Shown: in pieces, positions 7,989 through 16,275 of the stretch
Layout of the letters: every line of letters starts with the position of its first letter
Numbering within the stretch: position 1 is the first letter of the stretch
Source of the DNA: Roseovarius azorensis
Lineage (GTDB): Bacteria; Pseudomonadota; Alphaproteobacteria; Rhodobacterales; Rhodobacteraceae
NCBI RefSeq assembly: GCF_900109455.1
Contig: NZ_FOAG01000009.1
Span: 62,001 to 126,000 of the forward strand
DNA length: 64,000 nt
Direction: 5' to 3'
Notes under the pieces: generated by a model
Databases searched by the model: none
Seen by the model: only the letters and a program-made list of their open reading frames with translations
What the model was told of the DNA's origin: nothing
Made by a program: the position numbers and the translations under genes

Positions 7989-8954
7989 TCACCGTACCAT
8001 CCACTTGCCATCCGGCCAGAATGCGTGAAATGCAAAGGCGAACATCACGTCATGCGGCACATCGCGCCCCTGCCCGTCGCGCACCCGCACCGTGCCCACA
8101 TCGCGCCCCTTGGCGATGGTCGCGTGATCCAGCGCCGAGGCCTGCCCCTTTTCCCATGTGATCGCAAGATCGGCCTCGCGCACGCCCCCCTCCGCGCGGA
8201 TGCGCGTCAGCGGCCAGGCGCGATCGCCCACCCGGACCACACGCTCCAGCGGCGGGATGCCGTGCGGCGGGTTCTCGCCATTGTAGAGAAACGGCTGGCG
8301 CGAACTGTCATAGCCTGCATATGGGTTGCGCCCGTAACTGCGATTGTATGCGGGTTCATCCATCACCAACCCCTGCGGATTGCGCGCGCGAAACTGGTCC
8401 CAGCTTTCCATCCAGCTTGTCATATGCGTCAGTTTCGTGCCGGTCAGATCGCCGACGATGGCCTCGCCGATGGCCTGCTGCCACCAGCTTTGCGTCTCGC
8501 GGTCATACATCACCATATCGGAATGGCGCAGCTTGCCCGAAACGCCAAAGCTGAGCACCCGCCCGCCGACACGCCGGTCAAAGACCATACCCGAGTTGCA
8601 CAGCGGACAGAAGGTCACGGCGACCGGAACGCCGCCCACCCTATCGTTCACGATCTCATGCCAGGTCATGTAGCGGATCGGATAGGCGCGTGGCGTCTGC
8701 CCTTCCATTTCCAGCGTGATCACCGGTTCGGTGCCGGAAATACGCCGCTCGGACCCGGCCTTGCGGAATTTCGGGGCATCAATCGCCGGTATGCCATCCT
8801 TGGGCGGACCACCGGACAGGATCTCGGACCAGTCGGTGATCGCGCTCTTGCCGAAATTCGTATCGGGCCATTCGCCGCGCCAGAGCGACGGGTTGGCGCC
8901 GGCATGGCTGGTGAGCAGCAAAAGCGAGGTCAGAAGGGCGATGATGCGGTGCAT
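7989..8954 (-). CDS. DUF3179 domain-containing exported protein
   Basis: 321 residues with a signal peptide (MHRIIALLTSLLLLTSHAGA, cleavage near 20). The DUF3179 core is recognisable by YPIRYMTWHEIVND, VAVTFCPLCNSGMVFDR (two Cys in a C-P-L-C pattern) and LRHSDMVMYDRETQSWW. The Cys pair and the conserved H, D and W residues suggest a metal- or redox-related site, but no biochemical role is established to my knowledge. The protein is probably periplasmic. It follows the DUF4336 gene by 93 bp on the same strand and may be read with it. Confidence 0.88.
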   Translation of the reverse strand: MHRIIALLTSLLLLTSHAGANPSLWRGEWPDTNFGKSAITDWSEILSGGPPKDGIPAIDAPKFRKAGSERRISGTEPVITLEMEGQTPRAYPIRYMTWHEIVNDRVGGVPVAVTFCPLCNSGMVFDRRVGGRVLSFGVSGKLRHSDMVMYDRETQSWWQQAIGEAIVGDLTGTKLTHMTSWMESWDQFRARNPQGLVMDEPAYNRSYGRNPYAGYDSSRQPFLYNGENPPHGIPPLERVVRVGDRAWPLTRIRAEGGVREADLAITWEKGQASALDHATIAKGRDVGTVRVRDGQGRDVPHDVMFAFAFHAFWPDGKWMVR

Positions 8955-9047
8955 GACGGCTCCTGTCGCGGGGCAAAAAAGTCACCTCAAAGGATGCCCC
9001 GCGCCGGGGATTCGAACCAGCCCACCCCACGCGATCGTGACAGGCTG

Positions 9048-9755
9048 TCAGCGGCGTCCCGCCTCGTCGAACGTCCGGTCCCAGAGCCGGTCGCGCATCA
9101 GGCGGCGAAAGGCGCGCTTGATCTCGCCGCTGGCGTCGCGCGTGTAAACCCGCCCGTGCGTCAGGATCAGCCGCTCCGGTCCCCAGTCGAGAATCTGTTC
9201 CACCAGATCCCCCACCGCCCTTCGCCCGCCCAGACGTCGCGCAAGACCCGGCGGCGGCTTGCCGTCGCTGTCATCTATACCCGCCAGCCACACCAGCGGC
9301 CGCGCCCAGGGCGGCATCGGTCCGGTGTCGATCGCGATCATCAGCCGCGACAGGATGACGGACCGGCTGGCCACATGCAGAAACACCGTCTCGGTCTGTG
9401 CGCCCTCCAGCATCAACGGCCTGACATGCCGGCACCATGAGGCGGTTTTCACCTCGGACCCGCGCCATATCCGCATCGCGGGCCAGGCCGCGCGCCAGTC
9501 CTCCAGATACGGCAGGTCGGGCGCCTGCGGCAGCACGACATGGGCGACCCGCCCTAGGGTATTCAGCCAGCCCCGCAGATCCGGCGTGACCGGGCAGGGC
9601 GCATGCACCCAGAGATTGCTGCCGGGCAATTCAACCACCGTGCAGCGCAATGGCACCGGCACGCCGCGCCAGGTGATGTCCGCCCCCGTCAAACCCCACA
9701 GCCCGGGCGCAAGCGCCTCAGGCGCGATCGTGGGGCTGGAAGCGGGGGCGGACAT
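9048..9755 (-). CDS. DUF4336 domain-containing protein
   Basis: 235 residues, no signal peptide. LWVHAPCPVTPDL, HVVLPQAPDLPYLEDW and ERLILTHGRVYTRD resemble DUF4336 proteins, a divergent metallo-beta-lactamase-like group. The usual HxHxDH metal motif is not visible, so hydrolase activity is doubtful. Its ATG is 4 bp after the stop of the periplasmic cyclophilin gene, placing it third in a ppiB, cyclophilin, DUF4336 operon. Confidence 0.75.
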   Translation of the reverse strand: MSAPASSPTIAPEALAPGLWGLTGADITWRGVPVPLRCTVVELPGSNLWVHAPCPVTPDLRGWLNTLGRVAHVVLPQAPDLPYLEDWRAAWPAMRIWRGSEVKTASWCRHVRPLMLEGAQTETVFLHVASRSVILSRLMIAIDTGPMPPWARPLVWLAGIDDSDGKPPPGLARRLGGRRAVGDLVEQILDWGPERLILTHGRVYTRDASGEIKRAFRRLMRDRLWDRTFDEAGRR

Positions 9756-9759
9756 CGGA

Positions 9760-10308
9760 TCAGTCTGTCACGGTGACCCTGGACATCACATCCGGCCGCC
9801 CGATCACCGCGCCATTCGGCCCCTTGCCGCGCTTGATCGCATCCACGACCTCCATCCCGTCGGTGACGCGCCCGACGACGGTGTACTGACCGTTCAGGAA
9901 TTCGCCCGCATCGAACATGATGAAGAACTGGCTGTTGGCGCTGTCCGGGTTCTGGCTGCGCGCCATGCCCACCACACCGCGCAGGAACCGCTCGTCCGAG
10001 AACTCCGCCCTCAGATCGGGCAGATCGCTACCACCCATCCCGGCACGGCCCATGTCACCGCCTTCCAGCTTGCCGAACTGCACGTCACCCGTCTGCGCCA
10101 TGAAGCCCTCGATCACGCGATGGAACACCACCCCGTCATAGGCCCCCGCGGCGGCCAGCGCCGTGATCTGTTCGACATGGCCGGGCGCCACATCCTCCAG
10201 CAGGTCGATGGTGATGGTGCCATTGGCCTCGCCCTCAACCTCGATCTGCAGGCCCGTGGCCAGCGCCGGACCTGCCAACAGGCTGAATACAAATGCAAGT
10301 TTACGCAT
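9760..10308 (-). CDS. Exported cyclophilin-type peptidyl-prolyl isomerase
   Basis: 182 residues: a signal peptide (MRKLAFVFSLLAGPALA) followed by one cyclophilin domain. VVFHRVIEGFMAQTGD contains the catalytic Arg, and GVVGMARSQNPDSANSQFFI holds the Gln/Phe substrate-pocket residues. It would speed proline cis-trans isomerisation in the periplasm, as PpiA does. The ATG at 10308 overlaps the end of the cytosolic ppiB gene by 8 bp, so the two isomerases are co-expressed, one per compartment. Confidence 0.92.
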   Translation of the reverse strand: MRKLAFVFSLLAGPALATGLQIEVEGEANGTITIDLLEDVAPGHVEQITALAAAGAYDGVVFHRVIEGFMAQTGDVQFGKLEGGDMGRAGMGGSDLPDLRAEFSDERFLRGVVGMARSQNPDSANSQFFIMFDAGEFLNGQYTVVGRVTDGMEVVDAIKRGKGPNGAVIGRPDVMSRVTVTD

Positions 10309-10807
10309 CAGAAGCCACCTTTACGCTGATCATCCGGTCCGGGTTCGCGGGCGGCTCCCCACGGGTGATGGCATCGACATGCTCCATCCCCGAAATCACC
10401 CGCCCATAGACGGTATACTGCCCGTTGAGGAAATGATTGTCCTTGAAGTTGATGAAAAACTGGCTGTTGGCGCTGTCCGGGTTCTGGCTGCGCGCCGCTC
10501 CGATCGTACCCCGGTCATGCGGGATGCGACTGAACTCGGCCTTGAGATCCGGCAGGTCGCTGCCGCCCGTTCCGGCCATGCGCGGGTTATAGTCCTTTTC
10601 CATGTTGGCGTTCTGCACATCGCCCGTCTGCGCCATGAAGCCGTCGATCACCCGGTGAAAGGCCACGTTGTCATAGGTGCCCGCACGCGCCAACTCCTTC
10701 ATTCGCGCGCAATGGCCCGGCGCGATGTCGGGCATGAGCTCGATGGTGACGGTGCCGCCTTTGAGCTCCACCAGGATGGTGTTTTCGGGGTCTTTGATCT
10801 CGGCCAT
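10301..10807 (-). CDS. ppiB: Cytosolic cyclophilin-type peptidyl-prolyl isomerase
   Basis: 168 residues, no signal peptide, starting MAEIKDPENTILVELKGG. It has the same cyclophilin core as its neighbour: VAFHRVIDGFMAQTGD with the catalytic Arg, SQNPDSANSQFFINF, and LNGQYTVYGRVISGM. The start at 10807 is chosen because the protein then begins just before the first beta strand; the frame is open far upstream through DNA that encodes pgk on the other strand, and that extension is meaningless. First gene of a three-gene minus-strand operon. Confidence 0.94.
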   Translation of the reverse strand: MAEIKDPENTILVELKGGTVTIELMPDIAPGHCARMKELARAGTYDNVAFHRVIDGFMAQTGDVQNANMEKDYNPRMAGTGGSDLPDLKAEFSRIPHDRGTIGAARSQNPDSANSQFFINFKDNHFLNGQYTVYGRVISGMEHVDAITRGEPPANPDRMISVKVASDA

Positions 10808-10874
10808 CGGGCTCTCCTTTCGAAAATCTCTGGCGTTACCTAGGCGCTTCGCGCGCGATTGCCAAGCGCAGAGG

Positions 10875-10903
10875 TTGACGGTGGCCCGGCCCCGCGCCAA
10901 TAG
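10875..10903 (+). promoter_or_regulatory. Candidate pgk promoter
   Basis: TTGACG (10875-10880) followed after 17 bp by CAATAG (10898-10903). The -35 is good and the -10 weak. It lies 31 bp before the pgk ATG, and GAGGAG at 10919-10924 gives the ribosome-binding site. Confidence 0.4.
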
Positions 10904-10933
10904 AAGGCGACAGAATCTGAGGAGCCTTGAGGC

Positions 10934-12118
10934 ATGAGCTGGAAAACCCTGGACGACATGGATCTGAACGGCAAGCGCGTGCTGGTGCGGGTCGATATCA
11001 ATGTACCGGTCGAAAACGGGATCGTGACCGACACCACCCGGATCGAACGGATCGCGCCGACCGTTCTCGACATTCTGGCGCAGGGCGGCAAGCCGATCCT
11101 GATCGCGCATTTCGGACGGCCCAAGGGCAAGGTCATGCTCGACATGTCGCTGCGCGTGACGGTTCCCGCGCTCGAAGCAGCGCTCGGGCGCAAGGTGCGG
11201 CTGATCGAGACGCTCGAGGGGGCCGAGAACCTGACGCATGAGGCGCAGGCCTCGGATGTCCTCCTGCTCGAAAACATCCGCTTTCACCCCGGCGAAGAGG
11301 CCAACGATCCCGACTTTGCCGCCCGCCTCGCACAATTGGGCGACATCTATTGCAACGATGCCTTCTCCGCCGCCCACCGCGCCCATGCCTCGACCGAGGG
11401 ATTGGCGCGTCACCTGCCCTCCTGCGCAGGCCGCCTGATGCAGGCCGAATTGCAGGCGCTTGAGGCAGCGCTTGGCACGCCCAAACGCCCCGTCGTGGCG
11501 GTGGTGGGCGGGGCCAAGGTCTCGACCAAGCTCGATCTGTTGGGGAATCTGGTTGAAAAGGTCGACACCCTGGTCATCGGCGGTGGCATGGCCAATACAT
11601 TCCTCGCCGCCCTGGGCCTCGATGTGGGCCGTTCGCTCTGCGAGCATGACATGACGGCAACGGCGCGCGAAATCATGCTCAGGGCGGGGGCGGCGAACTG
11701 CTCGATCCTGCTGCCCGCCGATGTGGTGGTGGCGCGCGAATTCCGGGCGGGCGCGTCGCATGAGGTGGTCGGCGCACATGCCTGCCCGCCGGACGCGATG
11801 ATCCTCGATGCCGGGCCGCTGGCCGTAACCCGGATCATCGCGGCGCTGGACGGGGCGAAAACGCTGATCTGGAACGGCCCGCTCGGCGCGTTCGAGATCG
11901 ACCCGTTTGATGCCGCCACCAATGCGGCTGCGGGTCACGCCGCGCGCCTCAGCCGCGAGGGGCGGCTCGTTTCCGTGGCGGGCGGCGGCGATACCGTGGC
12001 CGCGCTCAACCGCGCGGGCGCGGCTGGGGATTTCACCTATATCTCGACCGCAGGCGGCGCGTTTCTGGAATGGATGGAGGGCAAGGATCTGCCCGGCGTC
12101 GCAGCACTCAAACGCTGA
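10934..12118 (+). CDS. pgk: Phosphoglycerate kinase
   Basis: 394 residues, the normal length for the bacterial enzyme, which makes ATP from 1,3-bisphosphoglycerate in glycolysis and runs in reverse in gluconeogenesis. The N-terminal substrate domain has [11 protein letters not shown] and [11 protein letters not shown]. The hinge and nucleotide domain carry [25 protein letters not shown] and [11 protein letters not shown]. All substrate-binding Arg and Asp residues seem present. The gene is divergent from ppiB across 126 bp and is followed by tRNA genes on the other strand. Confidence 0.96.
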   Translation: MSWKTLDDMDLNGKRVLVRVDINVPVENGIVTDTTRIERIAPTVLDILAQGGKPILIAHFGRPKGKVMLDMSLRVTVPALEAALGRKVRLIETLEGAENLTHEAQASDVLLLENIRFHPGEEANDPDFAARLAQLGDIYCNDAFSAAHRAHASTEGLARHLPSCAGRLMQAELQALEAALGTPKRPVVAVVGGAKVSTKLDLLGNLVEKVDTLVIGGGMANTFLAALGLDVGRSLCEHDMTATAREIMLRAGAANCSILLPADVVVAREFRAGASHEVVGAHACPPDAMILDAGPLAVTRIIAALDGAKTLIWNGPLGAFEIDPFDAATNAAAGHAARLSREGRLVSVAGGGDTVAALNRAGAAGDFTYISTAGGAFLEWMEGKDLPGVAALKR

Positions 12119-12154
12119 TCCGGGCGAGACATCCTCAAGTCACAAGAGATCAAG

Positions 12155-12231
12155 TGGCGCGGTTGACGGGGCTCGAACCCGCGACCCCCGGCGTGACAGG
12201 CCGGTACTCTAACCAACTGAGCTACAACCGC
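12155..12231 (-). tRNA. tRNA-Asp (GTC)
   Basis: 77 nt with the CCA end encoded. The acceptor stem GCGGTTG/CAACCGC, discriminator G, the T-arm GGGTTCGAGCCCC and anticodon loop CTGTCAC within CCGGC/GCCGG are all visible. Identical over its length to the copy at 12265-12341. Confidence 0.96.
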
Positions 12232-12264
12232 GCATCTGACGCGCTCGGGATCACGGGGCAGCAA

Positions 12265-12341
12265 TGGCGCGGTTGACGGGGCTCGAACCCGCGACCCCCG
12301 GCGTGACAGGCCGGTACTCTAACCAACTGAGCTACAACCGC
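12265..12341 (-). tRNA. tRNA-Asp (GTC), second copy
   Basis: Same 77-nt sequence as the gene at 12155-12231, anticodon GTC, CCA encoded. A 33-bp spacer separates the two copies, so they are probably transcribed together. Transcription would continue from tRNA-Val at 12480-12555 upstream. Confidence 0.96.
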
Positions 12342-12479
12342 CCGCTGCCCGCCCGATCCCTCAGGCGTGTTGCGCTTCTATGCGGCGCAATCGACCTCGT
12401 CAAGCGCCCGCTGGCGGAAAATCCAACTTTCGCGCGGCCCCGGGCACGACCCTGGATGCTGTACGCTGCATTGCGGGAA

Positions 12480-12555
<76 letters not shown>

Positions 12556-12613
12556 GTAACGCGCCTGATACCCAAGCGCGTGATGCTGTGCAAGAGGCTT
12601 TGCACCACCCGTC

Positions 12614-13468
12614 TCAGCGTATCAGAACCACCGGCACCTTGCAGGACCGCACCATCTCGGTGGTGGTCGAGCCGATGATCAGGCTGCGGATGCGGCTGTG
12701 ACCGTAGGCACCCATCACCAGCATGTCGAATCCGGCCTCATCGACCAGTTTGCCAAGCGCCGTTTCGGGCTGGCCCGCGATCACCTCGGTCCCGGCATCG
12801 ATCCCTGCCGCGACCAGCAGCGCGCGGGCGTCTTCCAATCCCTTCCTGACCTCAGCCGTAGCATTGCCCACAGTGACCACATGCACGGCAAGCCCGGCAA
12901 ACAGCGTGCTGCGCGCGATGTGATCCACCGCCTTCATCGCCGAGGTGCCACCATCATAGGCGACCAGAACCTTTCCGATCGGCCTGAAGGCGCGCGACGC
13001 CACGAATACCGGCTTGCGGCTCGCACGCACGATCCGCTCCAGATTCGATCCCAGATGCCCCTTGGCGAAATCCGCGGCCTCGCCGCGCTTGCCGATCAGG
13101 ATGACCCGCGCGTCATGCTCGACCTCGGCCACCGTTTCGACGATATCGCCATGCCGCAGCCGCGTGGTGATCTCGTTCACCCCGGCCTGATCGAGAATGG
13201 CGCGGGCGTCCTCCAGAATGGCGCGACCGCGATGCGCCACGAGCTTGGCGCGCTGTTCATCGAGGGCGGCCAACTCCTCCAGCAGGGCAGTGCGCGCGCC
13301 CAGCCGGATGGATCCCGAGAGATCGGCCTTTTCCGCCCCCTCGCGCCGCCCCAGCACATGCAGCAGTTCCACCGGTGCCCCGGTGCGTTGCGCAATCCAC
13401 GCCGCATGTTCGCAGACCGAGGCCGAATAGATCGACCCGTCCACCAGTGCGATGATCTTCTCCGCCAT
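12614..13468 (-). CDS. Universal stress protein with two UspA domains
   Basis: 284 residues made of two UspA repeats: about 1-140 (MAEKIIALVDGSIYSASVCE) and about 150-284 (GKVLVAYDGGTSAMKAVDHI). The second repeat has the ATP-binding loop MGAYGHSRIRSLIIGSTT, matching G-2x-G-9x-G-S/T. The first has IGKRGEAADFAKGHLGSN, a looser version. Such proteins bind ATP and help cells survive starvation or low oxygen. It starts 12 bp after the SulP gene stop, so both are likely one transcript; this pairing suggests a link to anion transport. Confidence 0.9.
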   Translation of the reverse strand: MAEKIIALVDGSIYSASVCEHAAWIAQRTGAPVELLHVLGRREGAEKADLSGSIRLGARTALLEELAALDEQRAKLVAHRGRAILEDARAILDQAGVNEITTRLRHGDIVETVAEVEHDARVILIGKRGEAADFAKGHLGSNLERIVRASRKPVFVASRAFRPIGKVLVAYDGGTSAMKAVDHIARSTLFAGLAVHVVTVGNATAEVRKGLEDARALLVAAGIDAGTEVIAGQPETALGKLVDEAGFDMLVMGAYGHSRIRSLIIGSTTTEMVRSCKVPVVLIR

Positions 13469-13480
13469 CTTTATCCCCCC

Positions 13481-14989
13481 TCAATGCGCTATCAGCTTGT
13501 CGATGGCCCCCGGCTTGTCATGGATGGCCAGCCTGTCCACGATGGTTTCAGACGCCTTGTTCATGCCCTTTATCTCGACCTCGGCCCCGTCGCGGCGGAA
13601 TTTCAGAACCGCCATGTCGAGCGCCTGAACCGAGGAAATATCCCAGATATGCGCAACGCTCACGTCGATCACGACCTTATCCAGCGCTTCCCTGAAATCA
13701 AAGGCACCCATGAAATCCTCGACCGAGCCATAGAATAGCTGACCCTCGACGCGATAGATCCGCTCCCGCCCGTCATCGGAAATCTCGCTGCTGACCCGGA
13801 AAAGCTGCGCGATCTTGCCGGCAAAGAAGATGCCCGAGAGAAGCACCCCCACCAGAACGCCAATCGCCAGGTTGTGCGTGTAGACCACCGTCACCACCGT
13901 CGCGATCATCACGATCGAGGACGAGCGCGGATGCTCGCGCAGATTGCGGATCGAGGACCAGCTGAACGTGCCGACCGATACCATGATCATGATCGCCACC
14001 AGCGCCGCCATCGGGATCATGCTCACCACGTCACCCAGGCCCACGACCATCGCCAGCAGGAACACACCGGCAGCAAAGGACGACAGCCGCCCGCGTCCGC
14101 CGGATTTCACGTTGATGATCGACTGACCGATCATCGCGCACCCCGCCATGCCGCCGATGAACCCGGTTGCGGTATTGGCGATCCCCTGTCCCACCATCTC
14201 CTGCGAGCGGTTCGATTTCGTGTCGGTCAGATCGTCCACGATATTCTGCGTCATCAGGCTCTCCAGCAGGCCCACGACGGCCACCGCAACCGAATAGGGC
14301 AGGATGATCGCCAGGGTTTCGAGGGTCAGCGGAATATCGGGGATCAGGAACACCGGCAGCGTATCGGGCAGCGCCCCCATGTCACCCACCGTGCGCACAT
14401 CAAGGCCCAGAAAATACGCCGTCACGGAGAGAACGACAATCGTGACCAGCGGCGAGGGAACGGCACTTGTCAGGAGCGGAAACAGATAGATGATCGCCAG
14501 GCCCGCCGCCACCAGCACATAGGTGATCCATGTCACGCTGCGTGGGTCCAGTTCCGGCAGTTGCGCCATGAAGATCAGGATCGCCAGCGCATTGACGAAC
14601 CCGGTCATCACCGATTTCGACACGTAACGCATGACAAACCCCAGCCGCAGCACCCCTGCCCCGATCTGGATGAGGCCGGCAAGCACCGTCGCCGCCAGCA
14701 GATATTGCAGGCCGTGATCCTTCACGAGCGTGATCATCAGCACCGCCGTCGCCGCCGTCGCCGCCGAAATCATGCCCGGTCGCCCGCCGGTGATCGCTAC
14801 GATCACCGCGATCGAGAAACTGGCATAAAGTCCCACCTTGGGATCCACGCCCGCGATGATCGAAAAGGCGATCGCCTCGGGGATCAGCGCCAACGCCACC
14901 ACCAGCCCCGAGAGCACGTCACCCCGGATGTTGCCAAACCATTGTGCCCGATAGGCATCTAGTGAAATCATCTGAAATCCGTCCCACAT
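13481..14989 (-). CDS. SulP/SLC26-family anion transporter with STAS domain
   Basis: 502 residues. The membrane part (about 1-390) has the SulP signature near the N-terminus ([30 protein letters not shown], in residues 28-57) and roughly ten or more hydrophobic spans. The C-terminal STAS domain follows from about 405 ([20 protein letters not shown]...[19 protein letters not shown]). Family members move sulfate, bicarbonate or dicarboxylates; the substrate is not readable here. The start at 14989 is used, but a second ATG at 14971 ([11 protein letters not shown]) fits the family as well. Followed in operon by the universal stress protein. Confidence 0.9.
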   Translation of the reverse strand: MWDGFQMISLDAYRAQWFGNIRGDVLSGLVVALALIPEAIAFSIIAGVDPKVGLYASFSIAVIVAITGGRPGMISAATAATAVLMITLVKDHGLQYLLAATVLAGLIQIGAGVLRLGFVMRYVSKSVMTGFVNALAILIFMAQLPELDPRSVTWITYVLVAAGLAIIYLFPLLTSAVPSPLVTIVVLSVTAYFLGLDVRTVGDMGALPDTLPVFLIPDIPLTLETLAIILPYSVAVAVVGLLESLMTQNIVDDLTDTKSNRSQEMVGQGIANTATGFIGGMAGCAMIGQSIINVKSGGRGRLSSFAAGVFLLAMVVGLGDVVSMIPMAALVAIMIMVSVGTFSWSSIRNLREHPRSSSIVMIATVVTVVYTHNLAIGVLVGVLLSGIFFAGKIAQLFRVSSEISDDGRERIYRVEGQLFYGSVEDFMGAFDFREALDKVVIDVSVAHIWDISSVQALDMAVLKFRRDGAEVEIKGMNKASETIVDRLAIHDKPGAIDKLIAH

Positions 14990-15053
14990 CAGGCCAGCCT
15001 CACCGGCCCGATCACGCGCTCTGATGTCGTGTCATGATCCGGCGGGTCAGCGG

Positions 15054-15083
15054 CCGGAAGAGCCACCCGGACATCTCTTCCGG
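15054..15083. repeat. 9-bp inverted repeat in the SulP/AraC divergent region
   Basis: CCGGAAGAG (15054-15062) and CTCTTCCGG (15075-15083) are perfect complements with a 12-base loop. It lies about 65 bp before the SulP start and could be an operator or leader hairpin. No T-run follows on either strand. The rest of the roughly 290-bp region shows no gene. Confidence 0.5.
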
Positions 15084-15286
15084 GATCCTGTCGATTGCTT
15101 GTCGCGTCTAACTGCCCCGTCCGCACTTGCCAAGCGGTTTGTTCCGCAACGCAGCATTGCATCAGGGCCATAACCAGCCGCCTTTTCAACTGCCGGAGGG
15201 GAGGCGAATACCGGCGGTCCGGTTCCGGCACACACATGCCGAAGTTTATATTTTCCACCTCTTAGCCATGACATCGGTCGGTTTTT

Positions 15287-16168
15287 GTGCAATCGCTAGT
15301 CGAAACTCAACTTTTCATGGCTTGCGATGGCTTGCACGACGCGATGAGACATGCCCGGATCATGACCGTGGCACAATGGGCCGCCGGGTGCGACTGGCGG
15401 CTGTCCCTGTTGCACAGCAACGCCCAGCATGCCCTGCTCTGGATCACCCGCGGTCAGGGCATAGCGTTGATCGAGGGGGTACGATGCGGAATCGGTGTGC
15501 ATAACGCACTGGCGATCCCGGCGGGCACCCTGTTCTCGCTCGATCTTGGCAAGACCGGCTTTGGCCTGGTCTGCCTGATACCCGCAGGCGGTCCTGTGCT
15601 GATGCCGGACGAACCCCAGCATCTGCGCATCCGTGATGTCACCGGCCAGAACGAACTGACCGCGCTCCTGGAGGTGATGCAGCGCGAACAGAGCGCGGCC
15701 CGCCCGTTCACGGACGAGGCGCTGGACGCGCAGGCGTGGCTCCTGAGTGTCTGGCTGCGCCGCGCGATGATCGCCCACACCGCCGGGGGGCGCCTCAAGG
15801 CGTCCGAACGTCTGGTCAAGGCCTATGCCGCGCTGATCGAACGGGATTTCACCAGCGGGCGCGCGATGGCGGCCTATGCCCGCACTCTGGGCGTGACGCC
15901 CACCCATCTCACGCGGGTGTGCAAGGACGTCTCGGGGCTTACGGCGGCGGAGATGCTGACCGAGCGCAGCCTGCACGCCGCGCGCGACATGCTGGAGGCC
16001 GGCGAGCGCCCCATCGGCCAGATTGCCGCCAGCCTCGGATTCGGCAGCGCCGCCTATTTCTCGCGATTCGTTCTGCAACACACCGGCCAGAGCCCCTCGG
16101 CGCTGCGCGCCCGCGCGGCGGGACGTGCGAATCCGGCAGCCGCGCTGTTCCCCACCAAAATCGAGTGA
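15287..16168 (+). CDS. AraC-family transcriptional regulator
   Basis: 293 residues. The N-terminal half (about 15-130) looks like a cupin-type sensor (LLWITRGQGIALIEG, ALAIPAGTLFSLDLG). The C-terminal half has two helix-turn-helix units: AMAAYARTLGVTPTHLTRVCKD and RPIGQIAASLGFGSAAYFSRFV, the second being the canonical AraC signature with the F-x-R-x-F pattern. The start is not certain; codons at 15287 (TTG-like start) and later ATGs are possible. It sits between the SulP gene (divergent) and the solute-binding protein gene (same direction, 107 bp), so it may control either. Confidence 0.88.
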   Translation: MQSLVETQLFMACDGLHDAMRHARIMTVAQWAAGCDWRLSLLHSNAQHALLWITRGQGIALIEGVRCGIGVHNALAIPAGTLFSLDLGKTGFGLVCLIPAGGPVLMPDEPQHLRIRDVTGQNELTALLEVMQREQSAARPFTDEALDAQAWLLSVWLRRAMIAHTAGGRLKASERLVKAYAALIERDFTSGRAMAAYARTLGVTPTHLTRVCKDVSGLTAAEMLTERSLHAARDMLEAGERPIGQIAASLGFGSAAYFSRFVLQHTGQSPSALRARAAGRANPAAALFPTKIE

Positions 16169-16275
16169 AAGATCGCGCCGCAACGGGTTGCGCCCGACGC
16201 CTTCGCGTTATCTAATGCACGCAGAGCAACGATCCGCCTTCCGGCGCATCGCCCCCTTTGCCTCGAAAGCTGCAG

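Noticed and set aside
10808..11938. Extension of the ppiB reading frame by 377 residues upstream
   Set aside because: It overlaps pgk on the other strand; the cyclophilin similarity starts only at 10807.
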